64,000 nucleotides of DNA, taken from NCBI GenBank assembly GCA_034231615.1, contig CM067312.1, forward strand, positions 4,629,001 through 4,693,000, read 5' to 3'. The notes under the pieces are model-generated. The model had not been told where the DNA came from. It made no database searches and worked only from the letters and a program-made list of their open reading frames with translations. The translations under genes were made by a program, and so were the position numbers. Position 1 is the first letter of the stretch. Every line of letters starts with the position of its first letter. Below are positions 32,401-45,500 of the stretch, piece after piece. The DNA is from Meghimatium bilineatum. Taxonomy: Eukaryota > Mollusca > Gastropoda > Stylommatophora > Philomycidae.

Positions 32401-35400
32401 CAATAGAAAATGAAGAGATAGAGAAGAAAAGAGAAAGAGAGAAGTAAATAATAGAGAAAAGATATAATGTCTGTGTGCTTCTCTCATAACACTGGAGTTT
32501 TAAACCTGTGAAGATGTCCAGTGATTTAACTGCTTAGCCACCCATACATTACAAAAAGGAGGACTTAAAGACAGATTAAATGCAGGTACACAAACAACAA
32601 TAAGTATTTACACATACCCCGACTCCATTGATGGCGTTCAGCTGCCTCTCAACATTTGTTATATACTTGCTCAGCAATGAGGAATAACGTTCAAAGTTCT
32701 GTGGATTGATATCAATTAATTTTGTTACAAAAATATAAACTGGTGTCAGAAAACTATATATCTTTTTTCTTCTCTTTTTCGTTCTTAATCTCCCACTGGA
32801 TCTCTCTTATAACAGAACAATGGTACTACTAGATCTCTCGTGTAACAAGACAATGGTACCACTAGATCTATTTTCCTAGTAAGAATAACTAAATACTCCG
32901 ACTTCTGAGTAAAATAAATGGTTATAAATATTGAAAAATTTATTTCAGAAATTGCAACATACATGAATAGTAAAATAGCCCCACCTTTTTAATGCCAGCT
33001 AACACCTGCGGCTGTCCAGTAGCCTGAGCCTTGAGTTCTTGAGCTGCCAACTCAATCAAAGCTGATGGGAGACTGTGAACGACTTGCTCAATGGGAACCG
33101 AGTAGGCATGTCTAGAATATTTCAGAAAATAAAGAAATAAAATCAACTTTCCTATAATATTGCAAAGTGGAGAAAAAAATGGACAACTAATGAAATATCA
33201 GTGACAGCAACACAAATATAGCTTGTAACAAAATAATTGACCCAGTATTTGTTCTCAAATTTCCACTGGATCTCTCTTGTAGCACGATGGGGTCCTACTA
33301 GATTTCCACTGGATCTCTCTTGTAGCAAGATGGTCCTACTAGATTTACAGCGAGGTGCAATCCAGAAAATGGAGATGTGTTGCTCGCTGTTTTATTTATG
33401 TCAATGTCTGAAAAATTCAACTTCGACAGTACAACACAACAGTGATGTAGCTTGAGATTTTTAGAGTAGGGGGATGCCGGGTGACCTTTTTCTTAGTAGG
33501 TAGGTAGATCCCCATCCTTCTCTTTTCTTCCCACCAGAAACGTATATTTACGGCCCTATATAAAATATAAATATTAACTAATTTAAAAAACATACCTTAT
33601 ATAATCTTGTAATGCAGCTACATGTATTTGTGCCTCTTTTCAGCAAAAATGTTCAGTACCCAGGTCCGTAGATGGGAAAGGGAGGAAGGGGATTTATACA
33701 GGAGAAGGGATGACATTTTTGTTTATGTAAAAGCCCCTCTTTAGGTAAACATATCTACGGCCCTGCCAGCACCATCTCCCATAAATGTTTTGATTCTGAT
33801 GAAATGGCACTTAATAAGTTTCCTCTCAATCGCCAAGGAATTCAAACATGACAGACAATTGTTGTTCATGGAATTTCTGAAATATGTTTGGATTCTGTTC
33901 AGTGTACCATTACTTCTTTCACTGATGGCTGTAGTGGTAGATATAGTCAACACTAAACGGAGTAGTTTTGCTACTTCCTGATATACTAAATCTAGGCCAT
34001 TTACAACAAAATATGCCAGAAGTTCTTTAGGAGGTAAATGCGTTGTCTCATCTGCATATATGTTATATAGTTTATTTTCTAGTATGTTGAGATCAAAGAA
34101 TCGGTACTATTTTAATAAACTATTCAATATATTATGGGGGAATTTTTTTGTTGTAATCTTTAAATTTACTTTTATAACTTTTAGATAAAGAAGGTCTTCA
34201 AATCTATATTTCATTGGTAACAGTTGTTTTGTAGTTCTTGTAGTGCAGGACATTCAATAAGGTGGTGTTTGGTGTTTTACTGTATCATCTTCGTGTCTGT
34301 TGCAGTGGTTGTAGTATGGTGTTTAGTATGTGGTAATTCTTTGTAGATGTTTGTTACATTGTACATATGTTGTTCGCAACCTAAATATTGTGGTTTGATC
34401 TTTGCGGCGTAGTTGTATTTTTAAGCTGTCGTGTGGATTTGGTTGGGACATATCTGCATATAGCACTCTTCCTTTTGAGCCAGTGGCCCAGCAATCCATC
34501 CATTGTTGTTTACATTTGTTGAGGATAATATATTGAGCTGTTCTAAGGTTGGTGGGAATTCCTGGTTGAGGTATACTAGCTCCCTTTTTCCCATTTTATC
34601 AGCACTTTCATTCCCACTAATACCTGTCTGGCCTGGTATTCACTGTAGTGTTGCACTGTTCCTTTATGTTGTTTCACATGGTGTTTCTGTAATTGTATCC
34701 TGTGGCAGGTATGTGGGCATTGAAATCTCCTGCAATGATATTTCTCTTGGCATCTGTGGTGCTGATGTTTATTTATTTCTTGTAGTTGGATGGGCAGTGT
34801 GCGTTGAACACTGTATACAGCAGGAGATGGTTTGAGGAGTATACAGCAGGAGATGGTTTTGCACTTTATCTAGATCTTGTAATGTGGTGTTTGAAGCAGG
34901 ACACCACGCAGCTGAACCATATTCCAGGTGTGGTCTTATGCCTTGCTGGCACACTTTACAGAGTATATTTCCACAGGCTCCCCATGTGGTTCCATTTAGT
35001 TTTCTCAGGATAACTAACTTCCTTTTGGCTTTTGTTATTGCTTTGTTTATGTGTTGCTTCCATATCAGCTTATCATCAAAAGTAACTCCGAGGTATGTGG
35101 GTTGTTTGTCTTCTTTCAAAAGATCTCCATCTATCTTGATATCACCGGCTTTTTGTTGTTGGTGAGAGGGTAAAGAGTGTAGTGCTGCACTTATCTGTGT
35201 TACCGCTGATGCATCATCTATTTGCCCATAAGGTTAAGGCATTAATAGCTCTTTGTATTTGTTCAGTTGCCACTGTCACATGTTCTTCCGTGCACCAAGT
35301 CATCAGCAAACATTACCTCTTTGATCCCATGTGGTAGCTCGGTAACTAGGTCATTGATGTAAACCAAGAAAAGTGTTGGTGACAGGATTCCTCTCTGGGG

Positions 35401-36519
35401 GACTCCATGACACAGTAGGACTTTCCTGCTCTTGCTACCATCCAATTGTATCCTAGTTCTTCTATTATGCAGGTATGCTTTTACCCATTTGTACATTCTC
35501 GAGTCAGGCAAGTGAATACAATCTGTAGCCAAAGTTAGAAATCATACATCAGGCAAGTGAATACAATCTGTAGCCAAAATAGAAATCATACATCAGGCAA
35601 GTGAATACAATCTGTAGACAATGTTAGAACGACTCACTTTAAAGAATTGATTTCCAAAATCAGATTATCATCAGTGATTCTCATACTGTTGGCTCTGATA
35701 AATGTATCCAAGAGTTCTTGATAGAAATCTGTAATTAGGACATAAAATAATATTGAATACACTACTCTAGAAGTGATGAAGAGCTAAGTCTTTATAGCAT
35801 CATAGGTCTTTATAGCATCATAGGTCTTTATAGCATCATAGGTCTTTATAGCATGATTGGTCTTTATAGCATCATAGGTCTTTATAGCATCATAGGTCTT
35901 TATAGCATCATAGGTCTTTATAGCATCATAGGTCTTTATAGCATCATAGGTCTTTATAGCATTATAGGTCTTTATAGCATCATAGGTCTTTATAGCAGTA
36001 TAGGTCTTTATAGCATTATAGGTCTTTATAGCATTATAGGTCTTTATAGCATTATAGGTCTTTATAGCATTATAGGTCTTTATAGCATCATAGGTCTTTA
36101 TAGCATTACTAGATTCGTTCAGATTCCGCCAGGGCGAAATTTATTGGAATGCTTACCCTGATATGTGTTTGCCATCGCGACTCACCGCATGGGAACAAAA
36201 GCAATTGTGACATTGGATGCATATTCTATTCGTTTTATATACTGTGGAAGACTCTTAGTGGCTCAGATTGGTCTTATTTTATATCCAGCATGGCCATGGA
36301 TCGTAGATTACATTTCTCATAGCACAACAATACTATCGTCTGGAAAGACGGAAAGCTGCATACTAATATAAATAATAAATTATATTAACAATAGGCAGCC
36401 AACTCCAGCCCAAAAAAATCCATAACCACCTTTAAAATGTTCATAACAGGTAAGAGTGTCACTATTTTAGCTACCCTTTCAGTTCTTAGCAACACACGGG
36501 CGAGACATAACATTATAAT

Positions 36520-36594
<75 letters not shown>

Positions 36595-39500
36595 GGGTCC
36601 GCTCGCAAGCAATGTTTCCTCTAAGACAAGAGTGGCTGTGTGGGTCAACCCACAAGCAATGTTCCCTCTAAGAAAAGCGTGACCATTTCTTCATATTGGA
36701 TAAATATGGCAACTATTTCTTCATATTGGATAAGTATGGGCAACCATTTCCTCATATACACATTTTCAGTATTATAATTCATAAAACTTAAAGATAACAG
36801 GATGTGATTTTTTTTAACACAGTGGTTGAACGGATTCATTTCCATTCTTTTAGCTACGTCCTGCTCAAAATCTAGTAGGGCCATTGTTCTGTTACAAGAG
36901 AGATAAAATGGGAGTTTGAGAATGAACTCTGAAGAAGAACACATATATTCAAAAATCTGCACAATAATTTTACCTGCTTTCCTTTCCATCATACAGGCTT
37001 TTGGATTGAAGCCTATAGAACTATCTACCATGTCCTCTGCATCATCATCATCAGAGTCAAGGTTGACTTCCTCTTCGCTGCCACTCTGTTGTCCATCTCT
37101 ATTATCATCGCTATCCTCATCATACGATGAATGATCTGATTCAGTGGCAGACAGACCCCATGTAACATCCCCCACTAGCAGAAACAAAGAAAAGAAAATC
37201 AAATGCTATCGTTATAGAGCAAAACACAATCTATCAATAAATATAAATAAATATGCATATTGTTGTTGTCGTCGTCATCTAATTACTGCTGAGTTGTCTA
37301 ATCTTGGCAGCTCAATGCCATTGTTTGTTTATTCAGATCCCTAGTAATTTACAAGCAATTTACTCTTGCTTCATATATATAGTATGGGGATTGTTTCTCT
37401 GAGTTTTCTATCATACTTAGGAGATTTTGTCTTTTGGCTTAATGCAATACTTATTGCAGAAGCCTCCAACAAGAGGTCTCTGCATCACGAGATGAGCTGG
37501 TATTTTGTCTGGGTTATACACTGTGCATATATCTTTGGGTGAGGTGATTTGAAGCAAAATATTCCCTGTGTCTTCATTACCCATTGCGTCCTTAGATCTG
37601 AGACCTAATTTTTTTCTGTATGAGCCAAGATGGGCAAGGGCAACAGTAAAATTAGACTTGAGTTGCTTCATCCTCATAGATGAGGTCCTCTTTTGCTCGC
37701 AGTGTTGTCAAACTCATCAGGAGTCTGGGATTTCGCACATATTCGCCCCATCCACCTGTGATGGCTTTCCAATCCATTATCAAGCGATGTTTCGACTTTT
37801 AACCACTGTGTTTTCACCCAAAGAACGGATCTCGGATGATTAGCTTCGCAGCTGGGGGTGAAAATCTTGTGCAAGAAAGATAACATTCTTGCCCACTGTG
37901 AACTTGGGTACTAAGCCGAAATGTTTCTATATGAGTCATGTTGGGCAAAGGTGACAGTCGAATTAGGCTTTTGGTTGCTTCCCCCTCAAAGATGAGAATT
38001 AATGCTATTCTTAAAATAACGCAGGTTTTATGAAATTGATTTAAAGATCAATATAGTGAATGAGTGATTATTGAAGGTGTTTGTATAATTTTTATCTGGC
38101 AGTTGAGAGGGAAGGACAGTCAATAAGGAGATATTTAGCCGTTTCATTAGGATGAAAGCAGTGTTTATTTATAGGATATTTAGCTGTTTCATTAGGATGA
38201 AAGCAGTGTTTATTTATAGGTAGTTGTTAGGGGAACAAATAACTGTGACCTTGCAGATGCCATCAGGAGATGGAATGGATATGGGAGACATCCCAGACAG
38301 AGGAATAATCCAGTCTGCTGAAGATGGAGTGTGTTAGCCAGCTATGGTACAGATACTGAGATAACTTAGGGCAAATGTGCTATTACATATGTCTGGTCAG
38401 ATTACTATTTTAGGTTGCTGTAAGGTTCAATGCCACAAACTGGACAGTCCTCTAATCTGCAGGGAGCTTTGGAGAAACCTCCATCATTGCATAAAAGAAT
38501 ATAAGAGTTTTATTGATCATAATTCCCGGAATCTAAACAAGCAATATAAAAGTGTACTCACCCAAGCCATCATCTTCATTATCACTGTCGACGTTGGCTG
38601 TGTATAGATATGCCTTGCTCTTGGCTCCATAGTTGACAGCATCTTCAAGAGGATGGGACAAAAGCAAGTTATTCAAGCATCAATCAAGATGCCACATGGT
38701 ACAGGGAACATTACACATTTTACTATGTAAATTATAGTGCCAAAATTATTGAATTGCAAGATGCCACATAGTACAGAGAACATTATACATTGTGATATAT
38801 AAATTATAGTGCTAAAATTATTGAATCGATAATAGGTAGTATTTGTACCTTGGTACATCCATCAATTTGGTACAATCTATCACAGAGGTAATTCATTGTT
38901 TAGTTACCAGTATTATAAAATAATTTTCAACTCTTCAAACAATATTAACTGAAAGATATCCTGTACAGGATATCAAACTATCAGAGGATATCTGACAAAG
39001 TGGAGAGTGCTTCAGTAACAAACTGTCAGAGGATATCTGACAAGGTGGAGAGTGCTTCAGTAACAAACTATCAGAGGATATCTGACTCCATCTTACTCCA
39101 TCACTGAGTCACTATAAAAATGGTGGTACAACTAAATGTAAACATCCGCTCATCTGAGGCCTTTTTTTATCTACCACCAGAAACATGTCACAATACTACT
39201 ATATTGCACATCACAACACTACTATATTGCATGTCACAACACTATTATACTGCATGTCACAATACTACTATATTGCATGTCACAATGCTACTATATTGCA
39301 CGTAACAACACTACTATATTGCATGTCACAATGCTACTATATTGCACGTCACAACACTACTATATTGCACGTCACAATGCTACTATATTGCACGTCACTT
39401 CCAGAAGCTAATCACATGCCACCAATTAATGAAAATAATGAAATAGTTTCCTGTAGTAACTAGCAATAAGGATGGTCTTCTTCTGCCTCTTGCTGTATCC

Positions 39501-42500
39501 ATTTTCATGTTGCATGCCCCTTCTACTGGCCAATATGTGGCTGAACCATTTCAGTCTCTGCTTTTCAATATATCTGACCACAGATGTTGTTCCAACAGTT
39601 TCATTCCTCACATGATCTCTTTTTGGTCTGTTTGCTGTTTTTCGTAGACAGCTCATTTCACATGTAGAAAACTCTCTTGTTTTTCAGCTATTGTCCTCAT
39701 CTGACATTGATAACACAATGTTGTTATGAAGACTGAAACATTATTTGCCTTTTGGTTTTGATAGGGATGGATGTGTGTTTCAAAATTGGTGTAAGTTCAT
39801 AATTTGCCTAGTTGTCTTTTTTGAATTCTTGCCATCTGTCCATTCTTCTGCCATCTGTAAATATGTTCCCAAGCAAGATATTTAAATTCCTGCACTTGCA
39901 TCAGTAGTTGATTATTTATCTTTATGTTGATTCTATTGGGTCCTCTGCCTATAGACATGACTTTTTTTTTTTTTTTATGTTGCCCGTTATAAGAATTTAA
40001 TTACATTGAGCATTCCATGCTCAAATTGCAAAGTTTGCTTATACCTTGAATTTTATTTTCCTTGCCATTTTCAATCTCTCCATCAGTTGACACATCCTCA
40101 CCGAAGGATAGGTTTGTATCTTCAAAATCGTCCCGCTGTGGTTCAGACATGAGCTGTGTGTGTTTTGGCACGGTAACATTTGGGCCGACAACAACCTGTA
40201 GACAGGAGATAACAAAATCAGTGAAGATATTTAGACAACAAGGTCCAGAAAAAAAAGTGATAAGTTAGTCCATGTGACAGATGGCAAACAAGTCTAGGTT
40301 ATAAGTAGTAAGCAGGTCCATGAAATGGGTGGTACGATTAGTCCATGTCATGGATGATAAGTTGGTCAATGTCACTCATGGATGATAAGTTGGTCAATGT
40401 CATAGGTGATAAGTTGGTCAATGTCATGAGGGATAAGTTGGTCAATGTCATAGGTGATAAGTTGGTCAATGTCATAGGTGATAAGTTGGTCAATGTCATG
40501 AGTGATAAGTTGGTCAATGTCATGGATGATAAGTTGGTCAATGTCATAGGTGATATGTTGGTCAATATCATGAGTGATAAGTTGGTCAATGTCATAGATG
40601 ATAAGTTGGTCAATGTCATGAGTGATAAGTTGGTCAATGTCATGGGTAAAAAGCTGGTCCATGTCATGGGTAATAAGCTGATCCATGCCAGGTGCGATAA
40701 GTTGGCCCATGGCATGGGTGATAAGATGGGTAAACCACTGTATAATAGTAATAAATGACTGCAATGTCAGTAATACTTGACACATCTACTGCACCAAATA
40801 TCAATCAATCGCTCCTTGTTCCCAATATCAGTAATACTTAACATAACTACCGCACCAAATATCAAAATCGGCGGCTAACATCATTGTCTCGATATGGGTA
40901 GATGCTATGATATTGCGGTGCTTAGAGTACACACTGAACATAGAGAAGGCAATGCGCTAGAGGGTAGCGTTGTGCATGAGAAATGATAGAGTGGCAACGA
41001 AGTTACAACTTTCTAATACAAGACCAATCGGCTTTTAATTTGATCAATCGAAGTATTGTTCATGGTCAAGAACACAGTAGTCCAAATGTCCCACTACAAT
41101 TGACCCCACTCAAAGTAGTAGTCATGACTCAGGTATTGGAGACACCAACCTGAACACGTACCCCTGGGTTTGTAATAAGCTTTGAATACAGCTCCCCACT
41201 GCACAAAGTGCTGAACAAATGTTGCGGTGCACATATTGAATACAGCTCCCCACTGCACAAAGTGTTGAACAAATGTTGGGGTGCACATATTGAATACAGC
41301 TCCCCACTGCACAAAGTGCTAAACAAATGTTGGGGTGCACATATTGAATACAGCTCCCCACTGCACAAAGTGCTGAACAAATGTTGGGGTGCACATATTG
41401 AATACAGCTCCCCACTGCACAAAGTGCTGAACAAATGTTGGGGTGCACATATTGAATACAGCTCCCCACTGCACAAAGTGCTGAACAAATGTTGGGGTGC
41501 ACATATTGAATACAGCTCCCCACTGCACAAAGTGTTTAACAAATGTTGGGGTGCACATATTGAATACAGCTCCCCACTGCACAAAGTGTTGAACAAATGC
41601 TGGGGTGCACATATTGCTTAAACTTCTGACCCTAGTAGTATTGAGACTCACTCTGGTTGCCTAATCTAACTCGACTGTCACCATTGTACAACATGGCTCA
41701 TACAGAGATAATTGGGTTCAATACCCAAGGGCATATTGGGGGAAATTATGTTTTTCTTACATGAGGAGAATCTATGTTTCTATGAGGAAAATCTATGTTT
41801 CTATGAGGAGAATCTATGTTTCTATGAGGAGAATCTATGTTTCTATGAGGAGAATCTATGTTTCTATGAGGAGAATCTATGTTTCTATGAGGAGGATCTA
41901 TGTTTCTATGAGGAGGATCTATGTTTCTAAGAGGAGGATCTATGTTTCTAAGAGGAGGATCTATGTTTCTATGAGGAGGATCTATGTTTCTATGAGGAGG
42001 ATCTATGTTTCTATGAGGAGGATCTATGTTTCTATGAGGAGGATCTATGTTTCTATCAGAAATGCTATGACCTGTCAATAGCTACCTGCTCACAGCTGAA
42101 GGGATTACTTCATCATCATCATCATGTGTCTAGAGCTACCTGCTCACATCTAAACGAATTGCTTCATCGTGATCATTTTTTAAGAAGAAGAAGAGACCTT
42201 ACCTCCCAGGCTAAGATGACCCATTTCTCAATGATGACATTATTTAAGACTTTGACATGAGAACACAGGAGGGCTGTGTCGATCTGACAGTTGTCTTCCA
42301 CTGTGACATTGTCCCACAAGTAGCTGTTTCTCAAGGTCACATTCTCACCTTGACAAAGTTAGAAATGGCACATATAATTGTCAAATATTTTCAATGTGCA
42401 GTTTTCTAAATTAGATTTAGAATGTCAAGGTTTATAATGAAGGTTGACTTACAATAAGGTCATGATCTCTGAACTATGACCTAAACTAATATTTTATGAC

Positions 42501-45500
42501 CATAACCTCAGATATAATAAAACTGGACTCGTTTGCAATTGAAAGACAGATAAGCATATCACAAGGGGTATCTCATCGAGGCTAACTCCTAGAAGTGGAA
42601 ATGGGGCTTAGTGCAGCCAATTGAGGCTGGAAACTAAGATTGGTTGGGCCATCCCTGACATCGAGTAGGACCACAGTTCTGCCCAAGCAAGCACTGGTGC
42701 TGAAGTCAGAGATACTAAGTCGAGGGGTGCATCAAAAACTAAAATATCATGCGACACGACTAGATAACATGTCTTCAAAACAAGAGACACAAATATAATC
42801 AGACTAGGAGGTTTTCAGAATCAGGTTTATGTCTTTCTTGTTTATTTTATATTCTTTCTTGTGTCCACTACTTGGTGTCTACACTCAGACAAGTCTTATA
42901 GATAAACTCTAACATTGTTGACAAGTCTTATAGATGAACTCTAACGTTGACAAGTCTTATAGATAAACTCTAACATTGTTGACAAGTCTTATAGATAAAC
43001 TCTAACATTGTTGACAAGTCTTATAGATGAACTCTAACATTGTAATGGGGGGGGGGGGTATTTCTTGGTTTCATTTGGGGGTATTTGTTTGTAGAATTGA
43101 GCCATGGGTCAGTAGTACCTCTCTTTCAAATGTTGAAACTGGGGTAAATTGATTGAAGGTGTACATGAGCAGATTAATAAAGTGAATGTTGACAAGAACA
43201 GCATAATAAAGTAAAGGTTAGTAATATTCATTTGTGAGAAGAGAAACAGACAAATATACTGGAGAAATACAGCTGAGAGAAAGAAACAAGTACCTACCTA
43301 TCTGACAGTTTTTGCAGCTGACAGAAACATACCTACCTATCTGACAGTTTTTGCAGCCGACAGAAAGAAACAAGTACCTACCTATCTGACACTTTTTGCA
43401 ACTGACAGAAAGAAACAAGTACCTACCTATCTGACAGTTTTTGCCTATCACACATCCAGATATCACAGAGCCACTGCCTATCCTAGTTCCGCTACCAACC
43501 ACCACATCCTGGCCAAGTTCACAGCCTCTGTTCAACCAAACAAAATCCAAATGAGGTCTTCAAACTATATTATTATGAACAAATGATTTACTGAAAAAAT
43601 GTGTATACAAATGATCAGTATATTTGTGTGCTATACAGGCTTGTAAAGGAGGAAAGAATAGTCAGACTGTCATGTATGACATAAGAATCATGTAAGTAGG
43701 GTTGACTAGGATCTATGCCCATTTGGTATAATCAAAGCCAACTAAAATTCAGCAAACTAGAATAGTATAAAAGACTACTTTTCCTTCTGTGCTTATTCTC
43801 AAACTCCTGTATATTAGCAGGATGTAGTCCAGGGAATGGAATGATTTTGTGCCATGGTTTACAGCTTGACTGCAGTATTTATTATTTTTGACTTGACACA
43901 TCTGACTTCACCACAGATTCTGAGTTGTTTTGATCCCCTATGGGACGGGACAGGTAACTCCTCCCTCCAAATTTCCATGGTCATCTCTTATGATATGCAT
44001 GGCAGGTAACATTGTTACTATTCTTTACTCCAATTTCAGACTGAGACAACACATGAGCGAACTACAGAACATAATTTGTGAAACCAAAGTAAACAAAAAA
44101 AGTACCTTGAAAGTGTGACATCCTCACTACAGTACACATTATGTCTGCCATACTTGATTCTCTCCCTTTGAGTGGAACCAAACAGATCAGGAACTAGCGG
44201 ATATGTCCACCGACTGATAACATCTTTACTGTTCAATAAAGAATGAGTATTTCATAGATGTTGATGAAATGTAATTAAGTTAGGACTGGCATATTTTATA
44301 CTAATTCCGTATGCATTAGATTTTAAGGTAATTATGTAGAATGCATTTTAAATTTGGTAAAATACATTGCAGTTCTCCCAAATAGGTTTCCTTAGATGAT
44401 GCGACTTTCTGTAGATGATATTACTTATGAACATCCATCCGTTGTCTTTTGTTTGCTTTTGATGCCAGACATCGCGGGATTCAATGACGAATGGTATTTG
44501 GGATATGGCATGTTTAGTCACTTGATATGCAGTAATATTGCAATATCTCAGAACGTTGGTCTTCTATCTATCTAACTCTTTTAATCCACTTTCTTCTAGG
44601 TCTTCACCTGCCTCTTGGTGTTTTCATTTTCATGTTGTATGCTCTTGCCGCTGGCCAATAAGGGTTCATTCTCATTAAGTAGCCGAACCATTTCAGTCTG
44701 TTTTTAAATATATTTGCCCACAGACGTTATTTCAATAATTCTTGTAATCTTTGTGTTGATATTTATAAAGTGGCACCCCTATGACCATGATGGTTTATGG
44801 GTGTGATAATGAATTTTATAAAGTCTATAATGATGTGGAACATGGGGAGTTGTTTACATTGAACTATGTAACATAGGTTAGTCCTGCATTCTGAAATCAA
44901 TTGTAAATACGAAATAAAGTAAACAGGTTACTATGAATACCTAACTATCCATATAAAATAATAATAAATAACAATAAAACAGGAAATTATCAACGTATCG
45001 GTCTTATTGGGACCTTTATCAAGAAACAAATAACAGTTAAGAAAACCATAAAAAATGTATAACCAAGATGACTGGGACAATGGTTTCCTCACCAAAAAAA
45101 AAAATAAATGCCATCAGAGACTTTTCGAGGATCTCAGTGTCAGAGATGTAGTCCTGTCATAGCACACCAAAAAGTTCTCTCAGTTATCACCGAAGAAAAG
45201 AATTCAGCTGTCTTGTACAGACAGTCCAGGATTCAGACGTATATAACAGAGAAGACAGAATGACTGGACAGTATACACTCAGTTTAGTTTCCAGGTGATG
45301 TCTGATACCTACACTCTAACCTGTTATCTTTAGGAGATCTTGCTGGCATCACAGAAATCCATAGTTTTTAGAGTCTGCTAATTTATTTGATTTAATTTGC
45401 AAATAAGAGTGAAATCCCCTGACAAGTTGATATTTATTCCAGTGGCTCTCAATATCTATACCAGTGGTTCTCACTATCTATACCAGTGGCTCTCAATATC

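Noticed and set aside
36385..36682. Frames with long alternating Ile-Tyr runs
   Set aside because: Translation of the (AT)n microsatellite.
40338..40785. Overlapping 125-137-codon frames on both strands
   Set aside because: Products of a 24-bp minisatellite; open on both strands with no non-repeat coding.
41122..41651. Frames of 110-155 codons
   Set aside because: 54-bp tandem array, a multiple of 3; no sign of translation selection.
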